DNA of 17,230 nucleotides from Dictyocoela muelleri (GCA_016256075.1 SDVU01000214.1:1-17230); one strand, 5' to 3'. Positions 1 to 8,221 are shown, numbered from the stretch's first letter. Translations and numbers: made by a program. Notes: generated by a model not told the origin, from the sequence alone.

Positions 1-136
1 AGCTAACATTAATATTTGAATATATATAAGTTTATCTCATCATTTCGAGCTTATTACAAATAAGAATCATGTTCTCTCCTCTTACCAATTGCGATTTACT
101 AATTTTTACAGGTGGTGACTAAGCCGTTGTAGAACC
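1..136. mobile_element. Right arm of a Merlin-type short element, cut by the window edge
   Basis: The arm ends in GACTAAGCCGTTGTAGAACC, which is the inverted form of the terminus GGTTCTCCAACGGGTTAGTC seen at 237 and 11449. Inward it carries degenerate versions of the same sub-terminal blocks (AATAAGAATCAT, CCTCTTAC, GCGATTT). Only the right half lies in the window, so its length and target duplication cannot be read. The base after the terminus is 137. It belongs to the family of 237-1967 and 11449-11782 but is more diverged. Confidence 0.7.
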
Positions 137-190
137 CAATTTAGTTAATTAAATCATGTTATTTACTTGAGTATTCATTTTAAACATATA
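137..190. repeat. Left member of a long-distance inverted repeat pair
   Basis: The core 148-175 matches the reverse complement of 2155-2182 at 26 of 28 positions, and weaker similarity extends to both sides. The pair brackets the Merlin element at 237-1967. The repeat starts right after the terminus of the short element at 1-136. It may be the ends of an older mobile element into which Merlin jumped. No coding sequence is visible in the host part of the enclosed DNA. Confidence 0.65.
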
Positions 191-228
191 TATTAATAAA
201 TACATCTCAGAAAATTTAACCTACACTA

Positions 229-236
229 GCTTTCAG
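229..236. repeat. Left 8-bp target site duplication of the Merlin element
   Basis: GCTTTCAG here and GCTTACAG at 1968-1975 differ at one base and directly abut the element ends. Merlin transposons are known to make 8-9 bp duplications, so length and position both fit. Confidence 0.75.
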
Positions 237-259
237 TGTTCTCCAACGGGTTAGTCACC

Positions 260-520
260 CCCTCTTTTTTAGGAAATCGTCATATGTAAGAAAAAATTAA
301 ATGATTCTTATTTGACATAATCGGAAAGTGACGAGTTCTCTTCAGTATAATTTTAATAAATTTTTTATGACATAATATATAAATTTATGGAAACTATCAT
401 ATAAAACGTAAAAAAATTTATTAAAATTATACCTGAAGAGAACTCGTCACTTGCCGCTTATTTCAAATAAGAATCATTTAATCTCCTCTTACAGAGGACG
501 ATTTCCTAAAAAAGAGGGTG
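260..520. repeat. Left palindromic terminal repeat of the Merlin element
   Basis: The sequence AGGAAATCGTC near 271 returns as GACGATTTCCT near 500. Between them, TGACGAGTTCTCTTCAG and its inverse CTGAAGAGAACTCGTCA, plus AATTTTAATAAATTTTT and its inverse, make a long hairpin with arms of about 100 bases. The same arrangement recurs at 1715-1945 and inside 11449-11782. Confidence 0.85.
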
Positions 521-639
521 TGACTAACTCGAGTGACTTATCAATTCATTAATATAAAATATTTTTTTACCCCCTATGTTAAAATGTCTTAATAGAGCGA
601 AGGATCATGAATTCTCCAGTTATATAATGAATAACAGAA

Positions 640-1417
640 ACATTGTGACCATGTTGCAGTTTTTGGAGATAGTCCAGGAAGATAAATGGTGTGGGCTGTG
701 CAACAAAGCCATGGCTTTAAAAGATTTCATTCGCTATAACATTGGAAGTGCCTAGAAGTGGCCAAATGTAAGCGAGTCGTAAGTTTATTTGATGATTTTT
801 GTTTGAGAAAACCAATATTTCACCCTTTGTTTTTGTTAAGTTTCCCTTTTACTTTTATAATAGGAACAACTTTACGGCGATATATGTGATTTAAAATTGT
901 GGTATAGGAGAAGAAATGTATGCCAGGATACTTTCATTAATCAGAACCAGAATTTCTGCATATATTTTTGTTAATAGGAGGCAAATGGGTGGAATTTCAA
1001 AAGAGGTTCTGATTGATGAAACATTTTAGGCTCGAAGGAAATAAGGAGTCGATATATAGGAAAGGCAGTTTGGATTTTTAGTGGGATAGAATTCAAGACC
1101 GAGTACTGCTATTGTGAGGCTGTCGAAAAAGTTATATTATCACACTATATTCAATTATAAAGTCGCAAATTAAGCCCAAATCATATGTGGTCTCTGATAA
1201 ATCGGGGGCATATAATGAATTGGAAAATATGCTACAAGATAGTGTATTCCACAAACATTATTTTGTGAATCACGAGACTAAGGCTAATACCCAGGCTATT
1301 GAAAACCTTTGGCTCCATTTTAAAAAAATAAAACATTTTTCATATGGAATAAGTCTCGCGACACTACGTGATCATTTGAACATATTCATGTTTTTCAGGA
1401 ACCATAAGAATGTGTAA
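640..1417 (+). pseudogene. Broken Merlin (ISXO2/IS1595-like) transposase
   Basis: The fragments appear in family order but in different frames. A zinc-ribbon-like CxxC segment (KWCGLCNKA) lies near 686-715. A segment reading KEVLIDETF near 1000-1027 carries the first catalytic aspartate and runs into an in-frame stop. IGKAVWIFSGIEFKTEYC lies near 1057-1110. The longest intact piece, 1187-1417 (76 codons), contains VSDKSGAY with the second aspartate, then VNHETKANTQAIENLWLHFK with the third acidic residue and the typical N-T-x-x-I-E-x-L-W motif of ISXO2-like transposases. At least three stops or frameshifts separate these parts, so no active enzyme is made. No CCC or GGG start signal was found at a plausible start. 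Confidence 0.85.
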
Positions 1418-1558
1418 TTAGCAGATTTCTTGATGATATTAATGAAATAGAAGCTAGGTTATGGAAAACATGTTTTTTTATAAGGTTAAGGTTCAAGAAA
1501 CCATGTTTTTTTATTTTTAAAAAAAAATATTTTTTTCATTAATGAATTGATAAGTAAC

Positions 1559-1714
1559 CCGAGTTAGTCACTCGAGTTAGTCACCATTGTTAGTCCCCCG
1601 ATTTAGTCCCCCGAGTTAGTCCCCCGAGTTAGTCACCCGAGTTAGTCACCCGAGTTATTCACCCGAGTTAGTCCCCCGATTTAGTCACCCGAGTTAGTCA
1701 CCCGAGTTAGTCAC
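1559..1714. repeat. 13-bp minisatellite GAGTTAGTCACCC, about 12 copies
   Basis: About twelve tandem units of GAGTTAGTCACCC with variants (GATTTAGTCCCCC, GAGTTATTCACCC) run without a break into the Merlin palindrome. The unit equals the sub-terminal sequence of the transposon end (GGGTTAGTCACCC at 248), so it probably arose by local amplification of the terminal repeat. Confidence 0.9.
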
Positions 1715-1967
1715 CCCCCCCTCTTTTTTTAGGAAATCGTCATCTGAAAAGTAAATTAAATGATTCTCATTTGAAATAAACGGCAAATGACGATTTCTCT
1801 TCAGATATAATTTTAATAAATTTTTATCGTCTATATAAATAAGTTTATAAAAATTATATCTGAAGAGAAATTGTCATTTGCCGTTTATTTAAAATAAGAA
1901 TCATTTAATTTCCTCTTACAGATGACGATTTCCTAAAAAAGAGGGGGTGACAAAGCGTTGGAGAACC
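1715..1967. repeat. Right palindromic terminal repeat of the Merlin element
   Basis: This is a palindrome equivalent to 260-520. GGAAATCGTCATCTG near 1731 is matched by CAGATGACGATTTCC near 1919, with TTCTCTTCAGATATAATTTT and its inverse at the centre. It ends in GCGTTGGAGAACC, the inverse of the left terminus, followed directly by GCTTACAG, the right copy of the target duplication (1968-1975). Confidence 0.85.
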
Positions 1968-2142
1968 GCTTACAGATATTCTTCTATTCATACTCGAATA
2001 ATTTGATTCAATTTTGTCGGTGTGTAAGCCTGTAGTAGGTCAATAAAATTTTATATTGGTAAACAATCCTGTGATTGTAACCATTTAATTTGCACTACCT
2101 ATATTCGTCCCACTTATCTGAACATAGTTTGTTTTCTAATTA

Positions 2143-2192
2143 AAGATTAAAAGTAATACTCGAGTAAATAACATGATTAAATTAATTTTATT
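2143..2192. repeat. Right member of the inverted repeat pair
   Basis: This is the partner of 137-190; the shared core is 2155-2182. Between 1976 and this repeat, and from 2193 to 2424, I see only AT-rich unique sequence without a supported gene. Confidence 0.65.
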
Positions 2193-2424
2193 GATTTTAA
2201 AATAATTTTTTTTTAAAGATTTTTAATTTCATCATTTTTTTTATAATAATAAGGGGATTTTTTTATTTTTTTTGTAAAAGGGAAGTGATTTTGAACCCTG
2301 TAATTCCAATTTAATTATTATTAAAATTTTTTTAAATTAAATTGCCAGATTAAAAATTGTTCTTTTTGATATTAAAACTTTTTTTTCTAAAAAATATTAT
2401 CTTTTCTGTCAGATAGTCTTTTTC

Positions 2425-2578
2425 ATTATTATAAGTCCCTAATTTCATTATTATAAGCCCCTAATTTCATTATTATAAGTCCCTAATTTCATTATTATAA
2501 GCCCCTAATTTCATTATTATAAGTCCATAATTTCATTATTATAAGTCCCTAATTTCATTATTATAAGTTCATAAATTT
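2425..2578. repeat. 22-bp tandem repeat, seven units
   Basis: The unit ATTATTATAAGTCCCTAATT plus TC is repeated seven times head to tail. Units alternate between AAGTCCCT and AAGCCCCT, which suggests amplification of a two-unit block. The TTATAAGTCCC core resembles the looser TTATAGACTTTTT units between 2690 and 2756, so both may share an origin. Confidence 0.9.
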
Positions 2579-2631
2579 ATTTTATAGATTTCTAAATTTC
2601 ATTTTTATTAGTTATTACATGGCTTTGCGAA

Positions 2632-3833
2632 GTTATAAACCCCTTTTTAAGTGATAGACTCCTTTCTGCATAGTAAAAGCACATTTCTAAAAAGTTATAG
2701 ACTTTTTCGGTGTTATAGACTTTTTGCAGTGTTATGGGCCCTTTTTGCCAGAGTTATAGTGATCCGCGAAAATTCGCCTAAATAAATTTTTATTATTATT
2801 TTTATCCTTATTTTATTCCTTTATTTTTTACCCATTATTTTTTAATCCTTTTTCAACCCTTGTATTTCTGTCCTAGTTCTTAGCCCTTAATTTTTAACTC
2901 TTATTTTTAACCCTTATATCATAACCATTATATTATATCCCTTATTTTTAAGCATTATTTTGTTAACCATTGTTTTTTAACCTTATTTTTCTAACTCTTA
3001 TTTCTTTTCCTTTTATGATAACCATTAAATTATACCCTTTATTTTTAGCATTTTTTTAACCATTATTTTTAACCATATTTTTAACCTATATTTTCTAAAC
3101 CATATTTTTTAGCTCATATTATTTGACCCATATCATTTAGACATTGTTTTTTAGCCCCTTTTTTACCCCTTGTTTTTTAGCATTTATTTTTTAGCCCTTA
3201 TTTTTTAGTCATTATTTTTTAGTCAGTATTATTTAACCTTTTTGTTAACCTTAATTTTTACCACTTTTTTAATCCTTATTTTTTGATCCATATGTTAACT
3301 TTTATTCTATAACCCCCTTGTAACCCTTATTTTTTAACCCATTTTTTTAGCTCCTTCTTTTTTAAAATTGATTTTTTAATTATTATTTTTTTAACCTAGT
3401 TTTTTAATTCTTATTTTTATAACCTTTGTTAAAAAAGGGGGTTAAAAAATAAGGGTATAAGTATATTAAAAAATAAAAGTCTAAAAAGTAGAGTAAAAAA
3501 TAATGGCTTAAAAATAAGGGCTATATATAATGGTTATAAAATAAGGGTTGAAAATTAAAGGCTAATAAATTAGGAGTAAAATATAAGGGTTAAAAAGGAT
3601 TAAAAAATAAAGGTTAAAAAATAAAGGTTTAAAATAAGAGTTAAAAATAATAAAAAAACAATTTAATCTAAGCGAATTTTCGCGGATCACTATAACTCTA
3701 ACAAAAGGGGTATATAACACTGCAAAATGGTCTATAACACGGCAAAATTGGTCTTAAATTTTAAAAGATCTATAAATTTTCAAAAGGGTCTATAAGTTTG
3801 CAGAAATATGTCTATTACTATTCAGAAAGTAAA
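2632..3833. mobile_element. Large fold-back element with pogo-like ends
   Basis: A perfect 28-bp inverted repeat lies at 2750-2777 and 3672-3699 (core AGTGATCCGCGAAAATTC). Outside it, degenerate ~20-bp units (GTTATAGACTTTTTGCAGTG and inverses) on the two sides are also inverted. Examples are TACTATGCAGAAAG (inverse of 2660-2680) and TACTATTCAGAAAG at 3815-3828. Inside, the left arm is a run of TTTTTAACCCTTA-like units and the right arm the complement, meeting near 3425. If the boundary is placed at TA|TAGTGATCC, the element is 2757-3692 with a TA on each side, as expected for a Tc1/mariner-pogo derivative. The symmetry of the flanks argues for a wider unit. No coding sequence was found. The MULE starts at 3835, right at the outer edge. 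Confidence 0.7.
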
Positions 3834-3834
3834 G

Positions 3835-3877
3835 CGTCAGTTCGCTCATTTGGGCAAACTGACCCTTTTTTCGCCCA
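3835..3877. repeat. Left terminal inverted repeat of the MULE
   Basis: It starts CGTCAGTTCGCTCATTTGGG and ends CTTTTTTCGCCCA. It pairs with 5630-5672. The first 29 bases are also an imperfect internal hairpin (GTCAGTTCGC against GCAAACTGAC). Confidence 0.9.
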
Positions 3878-4199
3878 AACTTTTGACCCCTATTTTGTTT
3901 TGCGATTGGAAATAAAACTCCGAACAAATAAAAAACTGAAAAATAAAAAACTGAAAAATTAAAAATTAAAAAATAAAAAACTGAAAAATAAAAAATTAAA
4001 ATTTTCAAACAAATATACAATATTAATTAATTAATTAATTTATTTATTTGTGATATCTAAAATGCATTTTATGGAATTCAATCAACATAACTGTTGAATT
4101 GCAGCATTATTATGATTATTAATTGAAGCATAAACGAATTTTTCTAAAGTTGAATAAAAAAAATAAAATGTTAAAATTTTTAAATGAAAAAATTTAAAA

Positions 4200-5576
4200 A
4201 TTATTTTTAATTTTTAAAAGAGCCGCTATAACCCTTAAAAACTGTATGCCTGGCAAATTTTTATATTCTAGCATTTTATTTCTTAAAATATAATCCTCTT
4301 CATATTCATGATTCTTACCTATTAAAAATAACCTATTTAATTTATTTTCGATAATCGCATGCATTTTTTTCAGTTCAAGTCCGAACTCCAATATACTTGG
4401 GTGCGCCTTTATAAAATTATTATTCAATGATCTGTGGTAACCTTCTAAGCAATTATTAGTCTTAGGGATTTTATTTAGTATTCTATTGAATACTGACCAA
4501 AAATATATTGAAAAAACATTTTTCGGGTTTGAATTTTCGTTATTATCTTCATTACAATATAAATTCTTTATATCATCCTATAAAATTTTTAATTCATGAA
4601 TGTTCTTATTGTTTGAAAAATAATAATCAAGTTTTTTAATTTCAAAATTTACATCAGAAACTGGGACAAATGATAACGCTAGTATCATGCGAAATGCCTC
4701 TCTAATGTATTGATTTGTCTTATATAATGCGACGAGATTATGTTTTTGTAATTTTCTAAATAAAATTTGAGATAAATGAAAAAAAACAACCGCAAATGTC
4801 CGAATTCACAAATATTTCCTTTAAAGCTGTGAATGCGGTCATTTCAAAATCAATACTTATAAATTTAGGTTTATTAGTAATCCGTTCATTTATATAATTA
4901 AAAGCAGCTAAATATGATTGTTTAGACCGATTTTTCATTAAAAAATATACTAATGGAAAACACTTTTATTTAATGATACACATAATAGTATAAATCTGTT
5001 CGAATACTAATTTACATGATTTAAATGTCTTATCACAGAACCAAACATTCGATTTTTCTAAAAGTAAAATATGTGTTTCCGTTGAAAAAATGATGATTCG
5101 GTTTATATTTGATTGTCCTGAATCATAAATTAAAAAATTTTCAGAGGAATAAGTTGATTTAATTGTATCGGGAATATCATCTACACTGCAAATAAAATTA
5201 TTCATTTTTCGTTTTTTTGTTATCATATCAACTAAACTCTTATTTTCTGGCAGATAATTAGAAACACCAGATGTTACTATTCCTATTTCCGAATTTATAA
5301 TATTTCATGGTCTGTCAGATGTTTTTAGAGATTTTTCGATAGCTTTAAATTTTAGATACAAAGCTTCGGATTGATCAAGATCATTGTAATGATTATGATT
5401 TTTTTAATATAAACAATCCCATTTTCTGAAGTTGCAGCGCCAGGACATTTCCGGTTTTTACATCTCCAGGATGTTTTTTCATTCTTTTTACTACGAAAAT
5501 TGTATATATAACCTTTATATAATAAAATTTTTCCATTTCTTCGACTTTTTATAATCATAATTTCATCGTGATTCAT
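4200..5576 (-). pseudogene. Broken FLYWCH-MULE transposase
   Basis: Read from 5576 down, the first piece (to 5352) has a FLYWCH zinc finger: an aromatic start, then WRCKNRKCPG with a CX4C pair. The expected histidines (HNHYND) appear just after a frame change. The next piece (5226-4966) holds NVWFCDKTFKSC, with the first catalytic aspartate, and FEQIYTI, typical of MULE transposases. The third (4938-4756) holds FISIDFEMTAFTALKE, with the second aspartate, then GCFFSF. After further breaks, TNNCLEGYHRSLNN near 4425-4465 supplies the conserved glutamate, and 4427-4194 gives the C-terminal AHPSILEFGLELKK segment. At least four breaks are present, so it is not functional. The domain order is complete, so decay followed insertion of a full-length copy. 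Confidence 0.88.
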
Positions 5577-5629
5577 TTCTTAAGGGTTTGGCTAACAAAA
5601 ATGATCAAAAAAACGTCATTTCACTCGAA

Positions 5630-5672
5630 TGGGCGAAAAAAGAGTCAGTTCGCCTAAATGGGCGAACTGACG
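5630..5672. repeat. Right terminal inverted repeat of the MULE, with a perfect hairpin
   Basis: Inside the terminal repeat, 5644-5671 is a perfect hairpin: an 11-bp stem GTCAGTTCGCC / GGCGAACTGAC around the 6-base loop TAAATG. A palindrome nested in each terminal repeat is unusual for MULEs. Confidence 0.9.
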
Positions 5673-5684
5673 GATAGCCGTAAA

Positions 5685-6088
5685 ATTTAAGTTTCAAGGT
5701 TCGAAATATGCTGAAGTTTTTTTTATAATAATGAGAGAATGCCATTAAACGGACATAACTATATAATTATAGTATTAATATACAGTTTTTCCATGGTGAT
5801 ATAGCTGATTAAGACTTGGTCTAATATGACAATAAACAAAAGGGACTCTCTTAAGTGTGGGGATGAGTGCGGCGATGCATCTCGGCAAAAAGTAGTGAAT
5901 AATAAAAATTCATAAAAAGCTACTAATTACCTGTATTCTTCTGAATTATTGATAAAACGAAGATCACATAAATTGCTGGGTAGCTTAGGAAGTGTCGTAT
6001 TATTAGAACATCAAGAACCAAAAGTCTAAAGACTAAAGTTGAAAACACTCCTCGGGTTGGCAGCTATGAATGTTGTCAGCATGTAATA
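5685..6088 (+). mobile_element. Candidate tRNA-derived SINE, copy A (5' truncated head)
   Basis: The copy starts inside the tRNA-like head. A B-box-like GGTTCGAAAT lies at 5698-5707, preceded by TTTAAGTTTCAA; the A box is missing. The body contains TATAGCTGATTAAGACTTGG, then a GC-richer core near 5855-5900 (GTGCGGCGATGCATCTCGGC), then ATTGATAAAACGAAGATCAC, and a tail with AACCAAAAGTCTAAAGAC and GTTGTCAGCATG. All of these recur in order in the copies at 7691 and 10652. It sits directly beside the MULE right end. No ORF is present. Confidence 0.75.
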
Positions 6089-6415
6089 TATAGTGATATA
6101 CAATTGTTTTACTGTGTTTTAGCTTATTAAGAATTGGTCTACTATATGGAAATATAGATGGAGTTCTTCAAGGCTTGAAAATGTGTTTGGTGATTTATAT
6201 CGATAAAAACAATAATGAATGTAAAGATCGTAAAGAAGCTTATAATTACATGTTATTGCTGAGTAATTAGTCATCCAAAAATTCGTATAAAGCTTGGCTT
6301 TAGGAAGCTAGCTTGTGTGTGGTATAATCAGAAACAAGAATCAAAAGATAAAGCAGAAGTTTTTATAAAATTCTCTGGGTTAAATTTTAGATATTTTCAA
6401 CGTGTTTATTGAAGA
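6089..6415 (+). mobile_element. Candidate SINE, copy D (diverged body, no head)
   Basis: This aligns to the body of copy A from its ATATACAGTT point. Shared landmarks in order are TTAGCTTATTAAGAATTGGTCTA, TAAAGATCGTAAAGAAGCTTATAATTACATGT, CTGAGTAATT, AGGAAGCTAGC, CAAGAATCAAAAG and TTCTCTGGGTT. It follows copy A head to tail with no intervening head, forming a dimer. It is more diverged than A, B and C, hence probably the older part. Confidence 0.6.
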
Positions 6416-6418
6416 ACT

Positions 6419-6625
6419 AAAAAAACATTAATACTAATAATCATTAATAGTTTTTATAATTAATACTAATAATCATTAATCAATAATCATTAATTAATAA
6501 TCATTAATCATTAATCATTAATACTAATAATCATTAATACTTTCTATAATTAATAGTTTTTATAATTAATACTTTCTATAATTAATACTTAATTGAATTA
6601 TACTTAATTCATTAATACTTAATTC
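6419..6625. repeat. AATAATCATTAAT simple tandem repeats
   Basis: The stretch is made of short interleaved units AATAATCATT, AATTAATACT and TTTCTATAATTAATA, with no fixed higher period. From 6626 to 6968 the sequence is AT-rich and holds no supported gene; it contains the upstream region of the 141-aa ORF. Confidence 0.85.
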
Positions 6626-6964
6626 ATTAATGATACAACTAAATTATTGTTTTTAAAGATAAAACACAATATCCTTACACATTTTCTTAAAAAATATTCA
6701 TTATATTTATATGAATCTAATGTATAGCAGTTAAATTTAATCAAATTGTAAAAACTAAACTAAAAAATTATTTTTATCGGCTCTACCTAGGGGTATTTTT
6801 TTAAAAAATTTGCCGATTTTTTAATTTCTCCTAAATTTCTTAATCCAAAAAAAACTATTAATGAAATTACCTTTTAATAAAGTCCCCTTAAATTATTTTT
6901 TATAATTCATTAATTTTCCCTCCTTTTTCCATAAAAAAACTATAAAAAAGAAAATTTGCAACGA

Positions 6965-6967
6965 GGG
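6965..6967 (+). promoter_or_regulatory. GGG start-context motif before the 141-aa ORF
   Basis: GAGGGC directly precedes the ATG at 6969 in a region otherwise almost free of G runs. Microsporidian genes are known to carry CCC-like or GGG-like triplets just upstream of the start codon. It supports this ATG as the real start. Confidence 0.55.
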
Positions 6968-6968
6968 C

Positions 6969-7394
6969 ATGTTGAGTATTTGGTTTTTTAATATTTATAA
7001 AGTATATCTTGCCGCAATTAATTGGGACGAGCCAGAAGAAAATAGCATTGATTTAGATAAATCTAAGAAAAAGGGTTTTGCAGAATCGACTAGTGATACT
7101 GTTTCAGAAGATGCCGATAAGTCATTGCCATCAAAAAAACCATTAAGTGGCAAAGAATCTCAATCATCGCGATATGGCATTCAAGCTGGTCCAAGTTCAA
7201 GTTATTCAGATGAAAAGGAAAAACAATTGGAGCCATCAAAAGAATCTGATAACAGTAGCAAAGATGTTCAAGGCAAAAAGAGTAAAAAGAAATCTCGTGG
7301 AATGAAAGGTGATAAAAGTAAAATGACAGGATATAACTTTCTTGAGAAAGATGATTCGTATGATGAACCTTTTGATTTTAGTGTGATGGATTAA
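6969..7394 (+). CDS. Unrecognised 141-aa lysine/serine-rich protein
   Basis: I do not recognise this protein. Residues 1-17 (MLSIWFFNIYKVYLAAI) are hydrophobic with one lysine and could be a signal or anchor segment, though too irregular to be sure. Residues 18-30 are acidic (NWDEPEENSIDLD). Residues 31-115 are low-complexity, rich in Ser, Lys, Glu and Asp, including QGKKSKKKSRGMKGDKSK. The C-terminus is acidic and aromatic (GYNFLEKDDSYDEPFDFSVMD) and looks like a defined motif. Codon composition is less extremely AT-rich than the surroundings, an ATG preceded by GGG opens it, and AATAAA lies at 7408-7413, 13 nt after the stop. These make a real gene likely. It stands alone between SINE copies. 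A secreted or regulatory disordered protein is possible, but that is inference. Confidence 0.7.
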   Translation: MLSIWFFNIYKVYLAAINWDEPEENSIDLDKSKKKGFAESTSDTVSEDADKSLPSKKPLSGKESQSSRYGIQAGPSSSYSDEKEKQLEPSKESDNSSKDVQGKKSKKKSRGMKGDKSKMTGYNFLEKDDSYDEPFDFSVMD

Positions 7395-7407
7395 GTTTCT
7401 TGATAAG

Positions 7408-7413
7408 AATAAA
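7408..7413 (+). terminator. Poly(A) signal AATAAA
   Basis: AATAAA lies 13 nt after the stop codon of the 141-aa ORF, implying a very short 3' UTR as is usual in microsporidia. From 7414 to 7690 only AT-rich sequence with TCTTTTTATAAAATTT direct repeats (near 7430-7462) is seen. Confidence 0.45.
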
Positions 7414-7690
7414 ATTATTCTTTTTTTATCTTTTTATAAAATTTATCTTTTTATAAAATTTTTATTTTTACAAAGATTATTTTTAAAAGCTTATCTAAAG
7501 GTTCAAATATAAATAATATATAGAACGTTATTGTGTATTTAATTATTGAGTTAAATAAACTTTATTATAAATTTTAACCTCAATGTTAATAAATTTTTAA
7601 TGGTATTAATAAAAGCAATTCTTAATTGATGTCAAATTTAAAATATTGTTTTAATGCTTGCTTAAATTAAATAAATTTAATTGTTTTTAT

Positions 7691-8140
7691 GCCCAGATAG
7701 CTCAGTTGTTAACACTGTTGAATGTAACACTTAAATATCGAGGTTCAAAATATTTTATGTTATTTTAATAAATAATAATTGTGATTCACATTAAGCTATC
7801 AATTATTATAGAAATATAGTATTAATATACAGTTGTTCGGGTGTAGTCTAGTTAAAAAGACTTATTCTAATCTCTTAGGTAATTCAGAAGGGACAGCTTT
7901 AGGTGGGGATGAGTAAAGTCTCGTTTTTTTGCAAAATAAGAAGTGGAACAAAAAAAATCATGAAAAGCCTATATTATCTGTATCTTCAGAGTCATTGATA
8001 AAACGAAAATCGCGTATAAATAATCTCTGGGTATCTTATAAGTCTCGTATTACTTGATTACAAGGAACAAAAAGTCTAAAGGCCATTGTTGGTGACAACT
8101 CTCCTGGTAATTATGGATATTGTCAGCATTTAATATTTAT
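7691..8140 (+). mobile_element. Candidate tRNA-derived SINE, copy B (full head and body)
   Basis: The head at 7691-7752 reads GCCCAGATAGCTCAGTTGTT, with a tRNA-like acceptor 5' strand and D-arm, and ends in a B-box-like GGTTCAAAA. After a ~55-bp linker come the shared body blocks: TATAGTATTAATATACAG, GGTGGGGATGAGT, GAGTCATTGATAAAACGAAA, CTCTGGGTATCTTAT, AAAAAGTCTAAAGGCC and TATTGTCAGCAT. The GC-rich core is partly lost here (AAAGTCTCGTTTTTTTGC). It ends about 85 bases before the CCT1 start codon, so it may overlap the CCT1 promoter. There is no coding capacity. An alternative is a different class of tRNA-headed non-autonomous repeat. Confidence 0.75.
7698..7750 (+). promoter_or_regulatory. 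Internal Pol III-type A and B boxes of SINE copy B
   Basis: The A box TAGCTCAGTTGTTAA is at 7698-7712 and the B box GGTTCAAAA at 7742-7750; starts are 44 bases apart, within the range for tRNA promoters. The D-stem, anticodon stem and T-stem are not properly paired, so this is not a working tRNA gene. Confidence 0.6.
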
Positions 8141-8221
8141 ACTATTATTTATTTCAAAAATAATTATTCCTCTAAATTCTCTTGTTAAAAAATTTGATTT
8201 AAAAAAATGATTTTAAATTGA

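Larger units (their letters stand above)
237..1967 (+). mobile_element. Merlin-family DNA transposon, decayed, with compound palindromic terminal repeats
   Basis: The ends are inverted copies of TTCTCCAACG (left from 239, right to 1965) and are flanked by an 8-bp duplication with one mismatch. Each terminal region is itself a ~260-300 bp palindrome (left about 260-520, right about 1715-1945). Between the palindromes and the coding core sits a second, inner inverted repeat: 532-568 against 1523-1557, with core TTATCAATTCATTAAT. The core holds a broken IS1016/IS1595-type transposase. The right side is lengthened by a 13-bp minisatellite (1559-1714). One alternative is that two short palindromic elements landed on either side of a smaller Merlin. 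The outer duplication favours a single unit. Merlin is known from Nosema and other microsporidia. Confidence 0.75.
3835..5672 (-). mobile_element. Mutator-like (MULE) DNA transposon, decayed
   Basis: The terminal inverted repeats 3835-3877 and 5630-5672 match at 39 of 43 positions. Between them, on the minus strand, are an N-terminal FLYWCH zinc finger and a MULE-type transposase in several frames. I could not find a clear 8-11 bp target duplication: the left flank ends AAAGTAAAG and the right flank starts GATAGCCGT. One flank may therefore have been rearranged. On the right it is followed within about 15 bases by the first SINE copy. Confidence 0.85.

Noticed and set aside
2425-2578. CRISPR array
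   Set aside because: The units are contiguous 22-bp tandem repeats without spacers in a eukaryotic genome.
2780-3430. Telomeric repeat (TTTTTAACCCTTA-like units)
   Set aside because: Units vary in length and sequence and are inverted about a centre near 3425. They lie between transposons, so they fit a fold-back element, not a telomere.
3790-4020. 76-codon ORF on the minus strand
   Set aside because: It crosses the MULE terminal repeat and an AT repeat and has low-complexity composition with no start signal.
6900-6968. Intron or upstream exon of the 141-aa ORF
   Set aside because: No convincing 5' splice site with a nearby branch point and 3' site of the microsporidian type was found.
7691-7762. 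Functional tRNA gene
   Set aside because: The D-arm and B box are tRNA-like, but the acceptor, anticodon and T stems do not pair, and the same sequence recurs in a repeat family.
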